Shown: positions 25,361 through 34,794 of the stretch, piece after piece
Numbering within the stretch: the stretch's first letter is position 1
Layout of the letters: each line of letters starts with the position of its first letter
Made by a program: the position numbers and the translations under genes
The notes under the pieces: generated by a model
What the model saw: the letters and a program-made list of their open reading frames with translations, nothing else
Told to the model about the DNA's origin: nothing
Database searches by the model: none
DNA from: CAZHJK01 sp964533275
Lineage (GTDB): Bacteria; Bacillota; Clostridia; Eubacteriales; Garciellaceae
DNA: 64,000 bases
Direction: 5' to 3'
NCBI GenBank assembly: GCA_964533275.1
Contig: CAZHJK010000012.1
Span: 16,396 to 80,395 of the forward strand

Positions 25361-26815
25361 TTATTTTAAGATTTTTATTTGATTAATTGAGATAGTAGTA
25401 TCTCTTAAAATTTCAAAGTTTATGTTGTATGTTTCTTTTAATTGTACCAAAACATTATTTTGATCTACCTCAAATCTATGTGCTGTATGAGGATGTAAGA
25501 GAATTTTTAAATTTTCTTCTTCTTTTAAATGTGGATTTTTTCTTAGTATATCATCGATGTGAATAAACAATGTATCCATAGCTATCACCCTACCAGTGCC
25601 TGAACATAAAGGGCAGGGTTCCTGTAGAATTCGTCCAATAGACTTTCTTGCTTTTTTTCTTGTTATTTCTACTAATCCTAATTGAGTTATACCCATTACA
25701 TTTGTTCTTGTTTTGTCATCTTTAAAACATTCTTCAAGCTTTTCCAAAACCTTTGTCTCATCCCGGGAATCCTTCATATCAATAAAATCTATAATAATAA
25801 TGCCTCCAATATTTCTTAAGCGTAATTGTTTTGCAATCTCCTTTGCAGCTTGCAAATTTGTTTTTAAAACAGTATCCTGAAGATTAGTGCTGCCAACAAA
25901 CTTCCCTGTATTTACATCTACAACCGTCAAGGCTTCAGTTTGGTCAATAACAATATATCCCCCACAGCTTAACCATATCTTATTACATAACAAGTCCTCT
26001 ATCTGAGAGTTTATGTTATAATGTGAAAAAAGCTCATTAGGTTCATCAAAGTATATTACCCTATCCTTTAAACTACATGAAATCAAATCAACCATTTCTG
26101 CTACTTTTTTATAATAATCTTTATTATTTATTATAAATTCATCTATCTCCTTCGTAAATAAATCTCTTACTATTCTATAAGGCAACTCTAATTCGCTGTG
26201 AATTAGTTTAGGGGCAACAGAGAGCCTATCCTTATTTTTTATTTTTTCCCACAATCTTATTAGAAAATTTAAATCTGAAATAAATTCCTCTTTTTCTATT
26301 CCTTCAGCTTCTGTTCTAATAATTACTCCCATTTCTTCTGGTTTACACTCTTGGGCAATAGACCGTAATCTGATTCTTTCTTTTTCCTGCTCAATCCTTC
26401 TAGAAATTCCAATATAATCTGAAGTAGGCATTAATACAATATATCTACCTGGTAAAGTAATATTTGTATTTACTCTTGCACCCTTTTGAGCTATTGGTTC
26501 CTTAATTACCTGTACCAATAACTCTTGTCCTTGTTTTAAAATCTTATTAATAGGAGGCCAGTCAAAGTCCTCATTTTCATCCTTCTCTATTAATGCTGAA
26601 GCATCCTTTATATGTAAAAAAGTATTTTTTTCAATACCTATATTTATAAAAGCTGCCTGCATTCCCGGAAGTACATTTTCCACTCTTCCCTTATATATAT
26701 TCCCAACAATTCTCTTATAATTTTGTCTTTCTATATAAAATTCCTTTAATATTTCATTTTCAGTCAGTGCTATTCTAGATTGTTGACTGTTTATATCCAT
26801 AATTATTCTTTTCAC
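25361..26815 (-). CDS. rng: Ribonuclease E/G family protein
   Basis: Endoribonuclease of the RNase G type, 484 residues. An S1 RNA-binding domain (about 36-120, VGNIYKGRVENVLPGMQAAF) is followed by the catalytic core with the metal-binding Asp residues in TVVDVNTGKFVG and IIIIDFIDM, and the zinc-link CPLCSGTG (about 405-412). GTG start behind GGGGAG; its first bases overlap the stop of the preceding gene (GTGA). This gene order with rplU downstream is common in Clostridia. Confidence 0.94.
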   Translation of the reverse strand: MKRIIMDINSQQSRIALTENEILKEFYIERQNYKRIVGNIYKGRVENVLPGMQAAFINIGIEKNTFLHIKDASALIEKDENEDFDWPPINKILKQGQELLVQVIKEPIAQKGARVNTNITLPGRYIVLMPTSDYIGISRRIEQEKERIRLRSIAQECKPEEMGVIIRTEAEGIEKEEFISDLNFLIRLWEKIKNKDRLSVAPKLIHSELELPYRIVRDLFTKEIDEFIINNKDYYKKVAEMVDLISCSLKDRVIYFDEPNELFSHYNINSQIEDLLCNKIWLSCGGYIVIDQTEALTVVDVNTGKFVGSTNLQDTVLKTNLQAAKEIAKQLRLRNIGGIIIIDFIDMKDSRDETKVLEKLEECFKDDKTRTNVMGITQLGLVEITRKKARKSIGRILQEPCPLCSGTGRVIAMDTLFIHIDDILRKNPHLKEEENLKILLHPHTAHRFEVDQNNVLVQLKETYNINFEILRDTTISINQIKILK

Positions 26816-27543
26816 ATATTCTCTCTCCCCGATTTTTGATTGAACAATTTAATTGGGCTTATTAATTCGCCCTCTACTTGTGCAAATAAATCGACTCTAT
26901 GAATCTTCAATGAGTCATATAAAAGTGGTATATCTCCAAAGCTAAAAAGCTTTTCAATTACTAATTCTGGCTTTACATTATTTTGACTGCCTGTAGCTAT
27001 TTTCAATTCAATGTAAACATTATTTTTTTCCACCTTTGCCACAATAATTGCTTCAATTAATTGTCTTATATCCTTTTCAACCAAAATTCCCCTTTTATTA
27101 GTTCTATTTACCTTAATTTCTTTTTGTAGTAAAAACTCATTTATTCTTTCCTCTATTTCTAGCTTATTAGGAGTATTTTGCATATATAATTTTATTTTAT
27201 ATAATCCCATTCTGATTGTAGACATTAAAGAAGGATGTTTTTCATCACTAATTATACATTCTTTAATTTGAAGTCCCTTGGGAAGTACACTGTTGATCTT
27301 AATTATTAATTCATCAGCATCATACCAATCCTTTAGCTCTACATCTACATATTCACCTTCACTGGTCATACCAACTGATAATGCCATTGCAAAGGATATC
27401 TTAGGATGTGGATTATAACCTTGTGAATATGCAATATCAATTTCTCCCCTTCTTAAAGCTCTTTGGAATGCTCTTTGTAAATCTAAATGAGAAATATATT
27501 TTACTTCCTCCCCCTTTATAAATTTCATTCTAGCAATTACCAT
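26812..27543 (-). CDS. TIGR03936 family radical-SAM-linked protein
   Basis: 243 residues with the family N-terminus RMKFIKGEEVKYISHLDLQRAFQRALRR and SQGYNPHPKISFA. Members (DUF2344) are always found next to, or fused with, the TIGR03960 radical SAM protein, as here. Function is unknown. The ATG at 27541-27543 follows a GGGGGTGG site located inside the end of the upstream gene; the two genes overlap by 14 nt and this one overlaps rng by 4 nt, so the three are translationally coupled. Confidence 0.9.
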   Translation of the reverse strand: MVIARMKFIKGEEVKYISHLDLQRAFQRALRRGEIDIAYSQGYNPHPKISFAMALSVGMTSEGEYVDVELKDWYDADELIIKINSVLPKGLQIKECIISDEKHPSLMSTIRMGLYKIKLYMQNTPNKLEIEERINEFLLQKEIKVNRTNKRGILVEKDIRQLIEAIIVAKVEKNNVYIELKIATGSQNNVKPELVIEKLFSFGDIPLLYDSLKIHRVDLFAQVEGELISPIKLFNQKSGRENM

Positions 27544-29380
27544 AGCATGTCCACCCCCCATCTAGATCTTGAATACCACAGTATACACAACCTTCCCTGC
27601 AATAGGGTGTTACCTTTTCCTTTAAAGCATTTCTATGTTCTCTAATCAAAAACTCCTTTGTAACGCCTATATCGATAAAATCCCAAGGAAATACTTCTTC
27701 ATATTCTCTTTTTCGATGGGCGTAAAATGATGGATCTACTTCGGCTTCTTGAAATGCTTCTACCCAACTATCATAAAGAAAATGTTCATCCCAGCCATCA
27801 AATTTACACCCTTTTTCCCATGCCTTAAGAAGTACATTTCCTAATCTTCTATCCCCTCTAGCAAACACGGCTTCCAAAAAACTAGTTTTATTATCATGCC
27901 AACTATAACTTATCTTCTTATCCTTTATATATTCTTTTAATTGTCTTTGTTTATCTCTTAATTCACTCATACTATCTTGAGGTTCCCATTGAAATGGTGT
28001 GAATGGCTTTGGAACAAAAGAAGAAGCACTTATAGTTATTTTAACATTTTTATTTCTTCTTTCCTTATCAACTTGAAAATACTCTCTTAACGCCTTTTTC
28101 CCCAATACTGCAATACCCTCAATGTCGCGATAGGTTTCAGTAGGTAACCCAATCATAAAATAAAGCTTAATGGTACCCCATCCGGCTTCAAATGCTTGCC
28201 TTACAGAACTTATTAGATTTTCTTCAGAAACACCTTTATTTATTACATCTCTAAGTCTTTGGGTTCCCGCTTCTGGAGCAAAGGTAAGACCAGACTTTCT
28301 TACTTTTTGAATTTCCTCAGCAAGCTTAACAGAAAAGGAATCAATACGAAGAGAAGGCAAGGATAAGCCAACCCTTTTATCTTTATAATCCTCAATAAGA
28401 TTTTCAACTAAGGGTATTAATTGTGTATAATCACTGGTGCTTAGTGACGCCAAGGATATTTCTTCATAGCCAGTACTCTTTACCAATTTTTCTGCAATGC
28501 TTCTTATGGTCTCTGGAGTCTTTTCCCTAACAGGTCTATAAATCATTCCTGCTTGACAAAATCTACATCCTCTAGTACAACCCCTAAATAATTCTAACAT
28601 AATTCGATCATGTACTATACTAGTATAGGGAACAATCATCTTATCAGGATAATAACTTTTATCTAGATTCTTTATAATCCTTTTCTTAATTTTATTGGGA
28701 TATTCCTTAGATATTGGATAAAAATCACTTATCTTTCCCTCATTATCATATTCCACTTTATAAAATTCTGGAATATAAACTCCTTCGATAGAGGAAATTG
28801 AATGAAGAAAATCCTTTCTGCTTCCTTTACTCTTTTTCCATTTCCTATATGATTCTAGTATTTCAAGCAGTACTTCTTCTGATTCTCCTAAAACAACAAT
28901 ATCAATAAAATCTGCTAAGGGTTCTGGGTTATACGCACAAGGTCCTCCAACCATAACAAATGGATGGTCTTTTGTCCTGTCTTTACTTAAAATAGGTATA
29001 TTTGCTAAATCTAAAATATTTAATATATTGCTATAACTCATTTCATATTGTAATGTAAATCCTACAAAATCGAAGTTTGCAATGGGATCCATTGTTTCTA
29101 AAGCAAATAGTGGTATACTATTTTTTCTCAATATTTTTTCCATATCCACCATTGGTGAAAAAACTCTTTCACAATAAACATCCCTTTGTTCATTTAATAA
29201 ATGATACAATATCTTCATTCCAAGATGTGACATACCTATTTCATATATATCAGGAAATGCAAAAGCATATCTTATGGTATCAGCATTTACCTCCTTATGA
29301 ATACTATTTAATTCATTACCTACATATTGTACTGGATTTTCAACCTTAGGTAGTATATCATCCATTAATTTTTTCATCAT
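27530..29380 (-). CDS. TIGR03960 family B12-binding/radical SAM protein
   Basis: 616 residues. N-terminal part has a B12-binding-like Rossmann region (about 20-190, VGFTLQYEMSYSNILNILDLA), followed by the radical SAM cluster motif in RGCTRGCRFCQAGM (CxxxCxxC) and a Cys-rich tail (CREGCVYCGIQDLDGG). The substrate is unknown; constant linkage to the TIGR03936 protein and rng suggests RNA modification, which is inference. I start at the ATG at 29378-29380, 8 nt after AAAGGAG; an upstream frame beginning MKIRNL lacks a site. Confidence 0.9.
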   Translation of the reverse strand: MMKKLMDDILPKVENPVQYVGNELNSIHKEVNADTIRYAFAFPDIYEIGMSHLGMKILYHLLNEQRDVYCERVFSPMVDMEKILRKNSIPLFALETMDPIANFDFVGFTLQYEMSYSNILNILDLANIPILSKDRTKDHPFVMVGGPCAYNPEPLADFIDIVVLGESEEVLLEILESYRKWKKSKGSRKDFLHSISSIEGVYIPEFYKVEYDNEGKISDFYPISKEYPNKIKKRIIKNLDKSYYPDKMIVPYTSIVHDRIMLELFRGCTRGCRFCQAGMIYRPVREKTPETIRSIAEKLVKSTGYEEISLASLSTSDYTQLIPLVENLIEDYKDKRVGLSLPSLRIDSFSVKLAEEIQKVRKSGLTFAPEAGTQRLRDVINKGVSEENLISSVRQAFEAGWGTIKLYFMIGLPTETYRDIEGIAVLGKKALREYFQVDKERRNKNVKITISASSFVPKPFTPFQWEPQDSMSELRDKQRQLKEYIKDKKISYSWHDNKTSFLEAVFARGDRRLGNVLLKAWEKGCKFDGWDEHFLYDSWVEAFQEAEVDPSFYAHRKREYEEVFPWDFIDIGVTKEFLIREHRNALKEKVTPYCREGCVYCGIQDLDGGWTCYGNC

Positions 29381-29645
29381 TTGTTGTTTCTCCTTTAGAT
29401 TCCGTATTTTCATTCATATTAATCTTTTTCCCTATACCTACAAATAGGTTAGCTATTTTTATATAGTATTAAGAAATTTCATATAACAACTACTTAATGC
29501 CCTCCTTTTTACTATAATTTTTTTATCCTTCATAAAAAAGTGGGCATTTCCGTATAAGCATATGAAGACATCTTATATGATTATTACATAAAGGTACGAC
29601 GAGTAAATATTCCTCTATAATATACTCTTGAATATTATTATTCTA

Positions 29646-30533
29646 TCAATATTTATTTCTTTTTTCCAATATTATTTTTACCTTGCTATGCATACCATAG
29701 TGTAATATTGCAGTTAATATCTCATCTTCTGTTATTATACCCTTTAATGCATATTCTTCATCTAATACATATATAATATGAAACTTTTTTGAAGTAAATT
29801 GCTTGAATATTTCTCCTAAGGTTGTATCAGGTAATACTGTCATATGCTGTGATATCATTGATCCTGATTTATTTAAATTCACCTTTTTGGCAGCTATATC
29901 CTTCATGGTAGAATAAATTGCAATTTCATTCTCCCTTTGCGATTGATAGTAAATAAAAATTCCTACTAAAAAAAAAGTAAAGTTATAACTTCCTAATGAA
30001 AACAAATAAATATTTAATGCTACTAATAAAAAAGCAAATACTTTAGATATTATTGTAACAACATTAGTAGCTTTTTTATATCCAAATAAATAGGATAGAG
30101 CACTTCTGAAAATTCTCCCACCATCTAAAGGCAATGCCGGAATTAAATTAAATATACCAATAACTAAGCTGCTAAAAATAATAAAATCAAAACCCGTACT
30201 TTCCCAGCCAAAATATTCTTGCAAAAAAAATACAGTAGCGGAAAGTACTACATTAGATATCGGTCCCGCTGCTGAAATTAACATTTCTTCACCAAGGGTA
30301 AAGCTTAAGGTGTTATCTAATTTAACAACCCCGCCAAAGGGGAGTATTTGTATTTCTTGAATTTTTATTCCCAAAAACATCGCCATTAATCCATGAGATA
30401 ATTCATGTATCATTATAATAGCTAATAATATAATCATTTCCTCGGCATAGCCCATAATATATAAAGATATCATTATAGGGAAAAAAAGAAAGTTTATAGA
30501 AAAAGTTATACCATGGATTTTTAATATTTTCAC
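29646..30533 (-). CDS. spoIVFB: SpoIVFB-like M50 site-2 protease with CBS segment
   Basis: 295-residue membrane metalloprotease. The zinc motif HELSH lies in IIMIHELSHGLMAM (about residue 43) and the second motif is ALPLDGGRIFRSAL (about 133-146), within about six hydrophobic segments. Residues about 220-290 resemble CBS repeats, as in SpoIVFB. In Bacillus SpoIVFB cuts pro-sigma-K in the mother cell and is held inactive by SpoIVFA. A SpoIVFA-type gene sits 16 bp upstream, and both lie between the min and rplU genes as in B. subtilis. GTG start. Confidence 0.88.
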   Translation of the reverse strand: MKILKIHGITFSINFLFFPIMISLYIMGYAEEMIILLAIIMIHELSHGLMAMFLGIKIQEIQILPFGGVVKLDNTLSFTLGEEMLISAAGPISNVVLSATVFFLQEYFGWESTGFDFIIFSSLVIGIFNLIPALPLDGGRIFRSALSYLFGYKKATNVVTIISKVFAFLLVALNIYLFSLGSYNFTFFLVGIFIYYQSQRENEIAIYSTMKDIAAKKVNLNKSGSMISQHMTVLPDTTLGEIFKQFTSKKFHIIYVLDEEYALKGIITEDEILTAILHYGMHSKVKIILEKRNKY

Positions 30534-30549
30534 TAGATGCTCACATCCT

Positions 30550-31338
30550 TTAGTTCACTGTATCTACTTCTAGATCCATATAATCCAATGGATTAACTGC
30601 CTTATCTTCCTTCCATAACTCAAAATAAAATACAGATTCCCCTCCTTCATCTATATTCTTTGTTTTACCTATATTATCTCCCTCATTAATCTCTTGATTT
30701 AGTTTTAGAGAAATATCATAACAACCTTCATAAACGCACTTGGTTAAATCATCGTGCTGTATCACTATTCTTTTTCCTCCATATAAACTATCCTGTAGTT
30801 GTAGCACTATTCCATTATCTATAGCACGGATGTTCCTTGCTGATTCTCCTTTGATTTCAATACCTCTAGCTTCTATCTTAGTATTAAAAATTGGATGAAC
30901 ACTATCCTGAAAACGAGAGACTACAACACCATCGACTGGAGATATATACTTGTCATCTTTATCAACTTCTCCTCCTACTGCAACTTCCTCTGTACCTACA
31001 AATTTTTTAATTTGATCACTAATAGCAGGTACGATATTTCTCCTTTCTAATACATCTTCCTCCCAATCCATATGATAAGTCACAGCCCATTTAACTCCCT
31101 GTGATACTTTTTGGGCAACAGAAAATGGTAGAGAATTAATTGCAAAAACCAATGCAAATATAATGATAGATATTATTAATCGTAAAGCATTCCTTTTAAT
31201 AAATTTTTCTACATCAAAGGACTTTATGTCAGAATCCTCACTGTCATTAAAATATTGTTCTTTATTCTGTCTAGTTCTTCTTATTTTAGGCTCTAATCGA
31301 ATCCTACCATTATTTTTTGTGTATTTATCTTCCTCCAT
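30550..31338 (-). CDS. spoIVFA: SpoIVFA-like membrane protein with M23 (LytM) domain
   Basis: 262 residues: a basic cytoplasmic N-terminus, one membrane segment (about 52-69), an extracytoplasmic linker, and an M23 peptidase-type beta domain (about 130-255, ISPVDGVVVSRFQDSVHP, GKRIVIQHDDLTKCVYEG). The metal-binding HxH of active M23 enzymes is not evident (IQHDDL), so it may be a regulator and not an enzyme, as for SpoIVFA. Its position before the SpoIVFB-type protease supports the name. AGGAGG precedes the ATG. Confidence 0.8.
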   Translation of the reverse strand: MEEDKYTKNNGRIRLEPKIRRTRQNKEQYFNDSEDSDIKSFDVEKFIKRNALRLIISIIIFALVFAINSLPFSVAQKVSQGVKWAVTYHMDWEEDVLERRNIVPAISDQIKKFVGTEEVAVGGEVDKDDKYISPVDGVVVSRFQDSVHPIFNTKIEARGIEIKGESARNIRAIDNGIVLQLQDSLYGGKRIVIQHDDLTKCVYEGCYDISLKLNQEINEGDNIGKTKNIDEGGESVFYFELWKEDKAVNPLDYMDLEVDTVN

Positions 31339-31454
31339 TTGTAACGCCTCCTCTCCTCTCTTAATTTAACATTATCCTTTTGTAACCTAAGATAATATAA
31401 TATATTTTTAGAAAAGATATATTATTACTCTATTCGAGAAAAGTATAAAAAAAT

Positions 31455-31490
31455 CAAAAAACAGACATAGAAATTATTTCTATGTCTGTT
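31455..31490 (-). terminator. Terminator between rodA and spoIVFA
   Basis: ACAGACATAGAAAT pairs with ATTTCTATGTCTGT almost perfectly, followed by TTTTTTGATTTTTTT on the minus strand. It lies past the rodA stop. Confidence 0.9.
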
Positions 31491-31528
31491 TTTGATTAAT
31501 AATGGTAGATAATGAAAAACTAAGTTTT

Positions 31529-32641
31529 CTAAAACTTGATTTTATGTCGCCTCATAGTAACATTTAATACCAAACCTACAGCCATCATATTTGTTAGCAT
31601 GGAACTACCACCATAGCTTAAAAAAGGTAGTGTTATCCCGGTTATTGGCATTAAACCAATAGTCATACCTATATTTTCTACTATTTGAAACAAATACATA
31701 AAGAATATACCTGCTATAATGAGTGTACCAAATTGATCCTTAGCAATTTTTGACAGATGTAATAATCTAAATAAAAATAGAGCAAATGCAACGACGATAA
31801 TAGCTGCGCCAACAAATCCAGTTAATTCGGATATAACCGAAAATATAAAGTCTGTCCATTGTTCAGGTAAAAAGTTTAAATTGGTCATTGTATCCTCTGC
31901 ATTTAAACCCTTTCCAGTAATTTGACCAGATCCCACAGCTAACATCGATTGAATTACATGATACCCATCTCCTAAAGGATCATTATATGGATTCATAAAG
32001 GTGGTTAAACGACTTTTTTGGTGGGGAAGAAGTATAAAATTCCAAAGTATAGGAAATGACACCAATAAGGTCAATATACTTCCCCATACAAATTTTATAT
32101 TAATTCCTGCTACAAAAAGCATTCCAACAGTAAATACAATGAAAACTAAGGCATTACCTAAATCAGGTTGTAGCATAATTAGGATAATGGGAATACCTAC
32201 ATGAATTGCCGGAACAAGTAAATCCTTAAAGGTATTTAATTTATCTTCCCTGTTTTCCAACAATTTTGCAAAGGTAATAATAATCCCAATTTTAGCAAAT
32301 TCAGCCGGTTGCATTTCAACTATGCCTAAATCAATCCAGCCCCTTGCCCCTTTATTCACCTTTCCAATACCAGGTATTAATACTGCAACTAGCATTAAAA
32401 TACTAATAAAATATACCAACTTCCAGAATATCCCAAATTGGTTGTAGTCAATACTTATAATAACACCCATAGCAATTAATCCTAGAGCAAAGGCTACGGA
32501 TTGTATAATTACAAATCTTATGGACTGTTCTGTGCTAAATGTTTGTGTTGATGCGTATATTGCTATTAAACCCATTATTACAAGTGCTACTATATTTATA
32601 AATAAAGGAATATCGAAATTTTTTAATATTTTTCTATCCAC
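31529..32641 (-). CDS. rodA: Peptidoglycan glycosyltransferase RodA (FtsW/RodA/SpoVE family)
   Basis: SEDS-family membrane glycosyltransferase for lateral wall synthesis, 370 residues with about ten membrane helices. Family motifs are visible: QPAEFAKIGIIITFAK, QPDLGNALVF with the catalytic Asp, and the C-terminal MPITGITLPFLSYGGSSML. A GTG start behind AAAGGTGG gives normal length; a longer upstream frame is rejected. It forms the elongation machinery with the PBP2 and MreBCD encoded a few kb upstream but has its own terminator-bounded unit. Confidence 0.95.
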   Translation of the reverse strand: MDRKILKNFDIPLFINIVALVIMGLIAIYASTQTFSTEQSIRFVIIQSVAFALGLIAMGVIISIDYNQFGIFWKLVYFISILMLVAVLIPGIGKVNKGARGWIDLGIVEMQPAEFAKIGIIITFAKLLENREDKLNTFKDLLVPAIHVGIPIILIMLQPDLGNALVFIVFTVGMLFVAGINIKFVWGSILTLLVSFPILWNFILLPHQKSRLTTFMNPYNDPLGDGYHVIQSMLAVGSGQITGKGLNAEDTMTNLNFLPEQWTDFIFSVISELTGFVGAAIIVVAFALFLFRLLHLSKIAKDQFGTLIIAGIFFMYLFQIVENIGMTIGLMPITGITLPFLSYGGSSMLTNMMAVGLVLNVTMRRHKIKF

Positions 32642-32704
32642 AATGAGCCCACCTTTAACTGTTTTGTACTTATCAATTATACCATAAAAGTATAAACAGA
32701 AAAA

Positions 32705-32731
32705 CAAGAAAAGCGTGCTAAAAACGCACGC
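32705..32731 (-). terminator. Terminator after minE
   Basis: GGCGTGC pairs with GCACGC(T) across GTTTTTA, followed by TTTTCTTGTTTTT on the minus strand; it closes minC-minD-minE. Confidence 0.85.
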
Positions 32732-32758
32732 CTTAAATTAGGTTTATTATGTAAATCT

Positions 32759-33043
32759 TTATTTTTTTCTATTCTTCATTCTTCTAATCGGTATATTCGC
32801 AACTAATGCAGGTACCATAGAATCATCTTGTTCTCGTTTTGTCTTTGTCATAGTTATTTCAAAACCATCCTCATCAACTTCTATATAATCATTAATTACT
32901 CCTATGATATCTCCCTTTATCATTTCCAAAAACTGAGGAGAAACATTAGCACGATCATGTACTAAAACTAATTTTAATCTTTCTTTTGCAACTTCTTTGC
33001 TTTTATTTACATTGTTATCATTACGACTAAACATCTTAAACAA
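32759..33043 (-). CDS. minE: Cell division topological specificity factor MinE
   Basis: 94 residues. Residues after about 25 carry the MinD-binding and topological-specificity regions (AKERLKLVLVHDRANVSPQFLEMIKGDIIGVINDYIEVD). It displaces MinD from the membrane and drives oscillation of MinCD. I prefer a TTG start 7 nt after AGGAGG; an ATG three codons later is the alternative (91 residues). It follows minD by 16 bp. Presence of MinE, absent in Bacillus, is usual for many Clostridia. Confidence 0.92.
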   Translation of the reverse strand: MFKMFSRNDNNVNKSKEVAKERLKLVLVHDRANVSPQFLEMIKGDIIGVINDYIEVDEDGFEITMTKTKREQDDSMVPALVANIPIRRMKNRKK

Positions 33044-33059
33044 AGTATCTCCTCCTCTC

Positions 33060-33860
33060 CTAAGATAATTTAAACCCAAGTTTTTTGACAAATTTTCTAA
33101 TAAAGCCTTCGTCAACATTTAGATCCAAAAATGGTACTTCATTACCAATAATTCTTTCAGCAATATTTCGATAAGCATGACCTGCTAATGAGCTGTCATC
33201 TGTTACTGCAGGCTCACCTCTATTAGTAGAAATTACTATGCTTTGATCATCTGGTATTACGCCTAATAGTTTAATTGATAAAATATCTATCATATCCTCT
33301 ATATCCATCATATCTCCCTTATTTACCATATCGATTCTAACTTTATTTATAATAAGTAGTGGATTATTGAGTTCATTTGCTTCTAATAAACCGATAATAC
33401 GATCGGCATCCCTAACTGCTGAAATCTCAGGTGCTGTTACAACAATTGCCTTATCAGCACCAGCAATAGCATTTTTAAAGCCTTGTTCAATACCAGCAGG
33501 ACAATCAATCAAAACATAATCAAATTCATCACTTAGTTTTTTACAAAGATCATGCATTTGTTTTGGATTTACAGATGTCTTATCCTTTGTTTGTGCTGCA
33601 GGAAGTAGAAATAAACCTTCATATCTTTTATCCTTAATCAATGCTTGTTTTAATCTACATATTCCTTCTGTAACATCAACAATATCATATACTATCCTAT
33701 TTTCTAGACCCATAACCACATCTAAATTTCTAAGTCCTATATCTGCATCCACAATAACAACCTTTTTCCCTAATAAGGTCAGAGCAGTACCAATATTTGC
33801 AGCTGTAGTTGTCTTTCCTACTCCACCTTTTCCTGATGTAATTACTATAACTTCACCCAT
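33060..33860 (-). CDS. minD: Septum site-determining ATPase MinD
   Basis: 266-residue ParA/MinD ATPase. The deviant Walker A motif is SGKGGVGKTTTAANIG (about 8-23), Walker B-like YVLIDCPAGIEQG, and the C-terminal amphipathic membrane-targeting helix is FIRKFVKKLGFKL. It recruits MinC to the membrane to block polar Z rings. AGGAGG precedes the ATG. Between minC (24 bp) and minE (16 bp). Confidence 0.97.
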   Translation of the reverse strand: MGEVIVITSGKGGVGKTTTAANIGTALTLLGKKVVIVDADIGLRNLDVVMGLENRIVYDIVDVTEGICRLKQALIKDKRYEGLFLLPAAQTKDKTSVNPKQMHDLCKKLSDEFDYVLIDCPAGIEQGFKNAIAGADKAIVVTAPEISAVRDADRIIGLLEANELNNPLLIINKVRIDMVNKGDMMDIEDMIDILSIKLLGVIPDDQSIVISTNRGEPAVTDDSSLAGHAYRNIAERIIGNEVPFLDLNVDEGFIRKFVKKLGFKLS

Positions 33861-33884
33861 TTTTTCCCCTCCTGTTAGCTTAAT

Positions 33885-34514
33885 TTATAAGTTTTGATAA
33901 TATGGTAAAATAATAATTGTATTTCCATTTATGCATGCTTTTTCTGGACAAGTAGGTTTATAATCTTGATGATCTGGTGACCTTGCTATGGTATTAGCAA
34001 TGCGTAATTGTGTAGGTTCCAATGAAAAAGCAACAACCAAAGCGGAGTCATTTCCTAAAACCCCTGCATGGGCAATACCCCTTAAGGTGCCCATTACAAT
34101 AATGTTGCCAGTGGCTATCACTTCCGCCCCTGGATTAACATCCCCAACAATAACAATATTTCCATTATATTTTATACTGCTTCCCGAACGAAGAGTAGTA
34201 TAAATATATTTTGTAATACCCTCATTAATAGATTCATTTGTATAATTTTTATTAAACTGAATATAATCATCAGTATTTTTATTATCTATCTCTATTCCAT
34301 GATTTTCTTTTAACCAATTTTTTAAAAAAATTAAATCTTCCTGCGAAAGACTTGTCCCCTTTAATTTTACCTTTTTAATATCTTGAAAAAATGATTTAGC
34401 AGAGGCAATTTTTTCATTTATTTTTTCTTGTATGACATTTAATTCATTTTCATTGCTAATAATAAGGTGTAACCCATCCCTACTTCCTTTAAATACTACA
34501 ATCTCTTCAGTCAT
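33885..34514 (-). CDS. minC: Septum site-determining protein MinC
   Basis: 209-residue FtsZ inhibitor. An N-terminal domain (about 1-95) is followed by the C-terminal beta-helix (about 105-205) with repeats such as IVIVGDVNPGAEVIATGNIIVMGTLRG, the MinD-binding face. GGAGG precedes the ATG. It is the first gene of minCDE; a 280-bp gap separates it from the PBP2 gene. Confidence 0.93.
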   Translation of the reverse strand: MTEEIVVFKGSRDGLHLIISNENELNVIQEKINEKIASAKSFFQDIKKVKLKGTSLSQEDLIFLKNWLKENHGIEIDNKNTDDYIQFNKNYTNESINEGITKYIYTTLRSGSSIKYNGNIVIVGDVNPGAEVIATGNIIVMGTLRGIAHAGVLGNDSALVVAFSLEPTQLRIANTIARSPDHQDYKPTCPEKACINGNTIIILPYYQNL

Positions 34515-34744
34515 TATCTTTTATTACCTCCATGGGTACTTATAAATTTATGAAAAAATCTTATATTAGTTCTTTTTATTTTTCTCGACTATTATTTAAT
34601 TCTTCAACTTATTAAAAAATCCTTCTTTATATTAAAAAATACCTAATATTTTTGATACCTACATTATAATCCATAACAAATAGTCCACACACTTGTGTTA
34701 TAATAATGTTTTTTATCTTGCAGGCAAGATAAACTTTAATACTT

Positions 34745-34777
34745 CAAAATGAAATACCCGCCTACTATTTAGGCGGG
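34745..34777 (-). terminator. Terminator after the PBP2 gene
   Basis: CCCGCC-TAAATAGTA-GGCGGG hairpin followed by TATTTCATTTT on the minus strand, 18 nt past the stop of the mrdA gene. The U-run is interrupted. Confidence 0.75.
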
Positions 34778-34794
34778 AGATATTGTAAATATAA

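Noticed and set aside
34719..34734. ATCTTGC/GCAAGAT inverted repeat considered as a second terminator after mrdA
   Set aside because: On the minus strand it is followed by A residues and not T residues; the hairpin at 34757-34777 is better placed.
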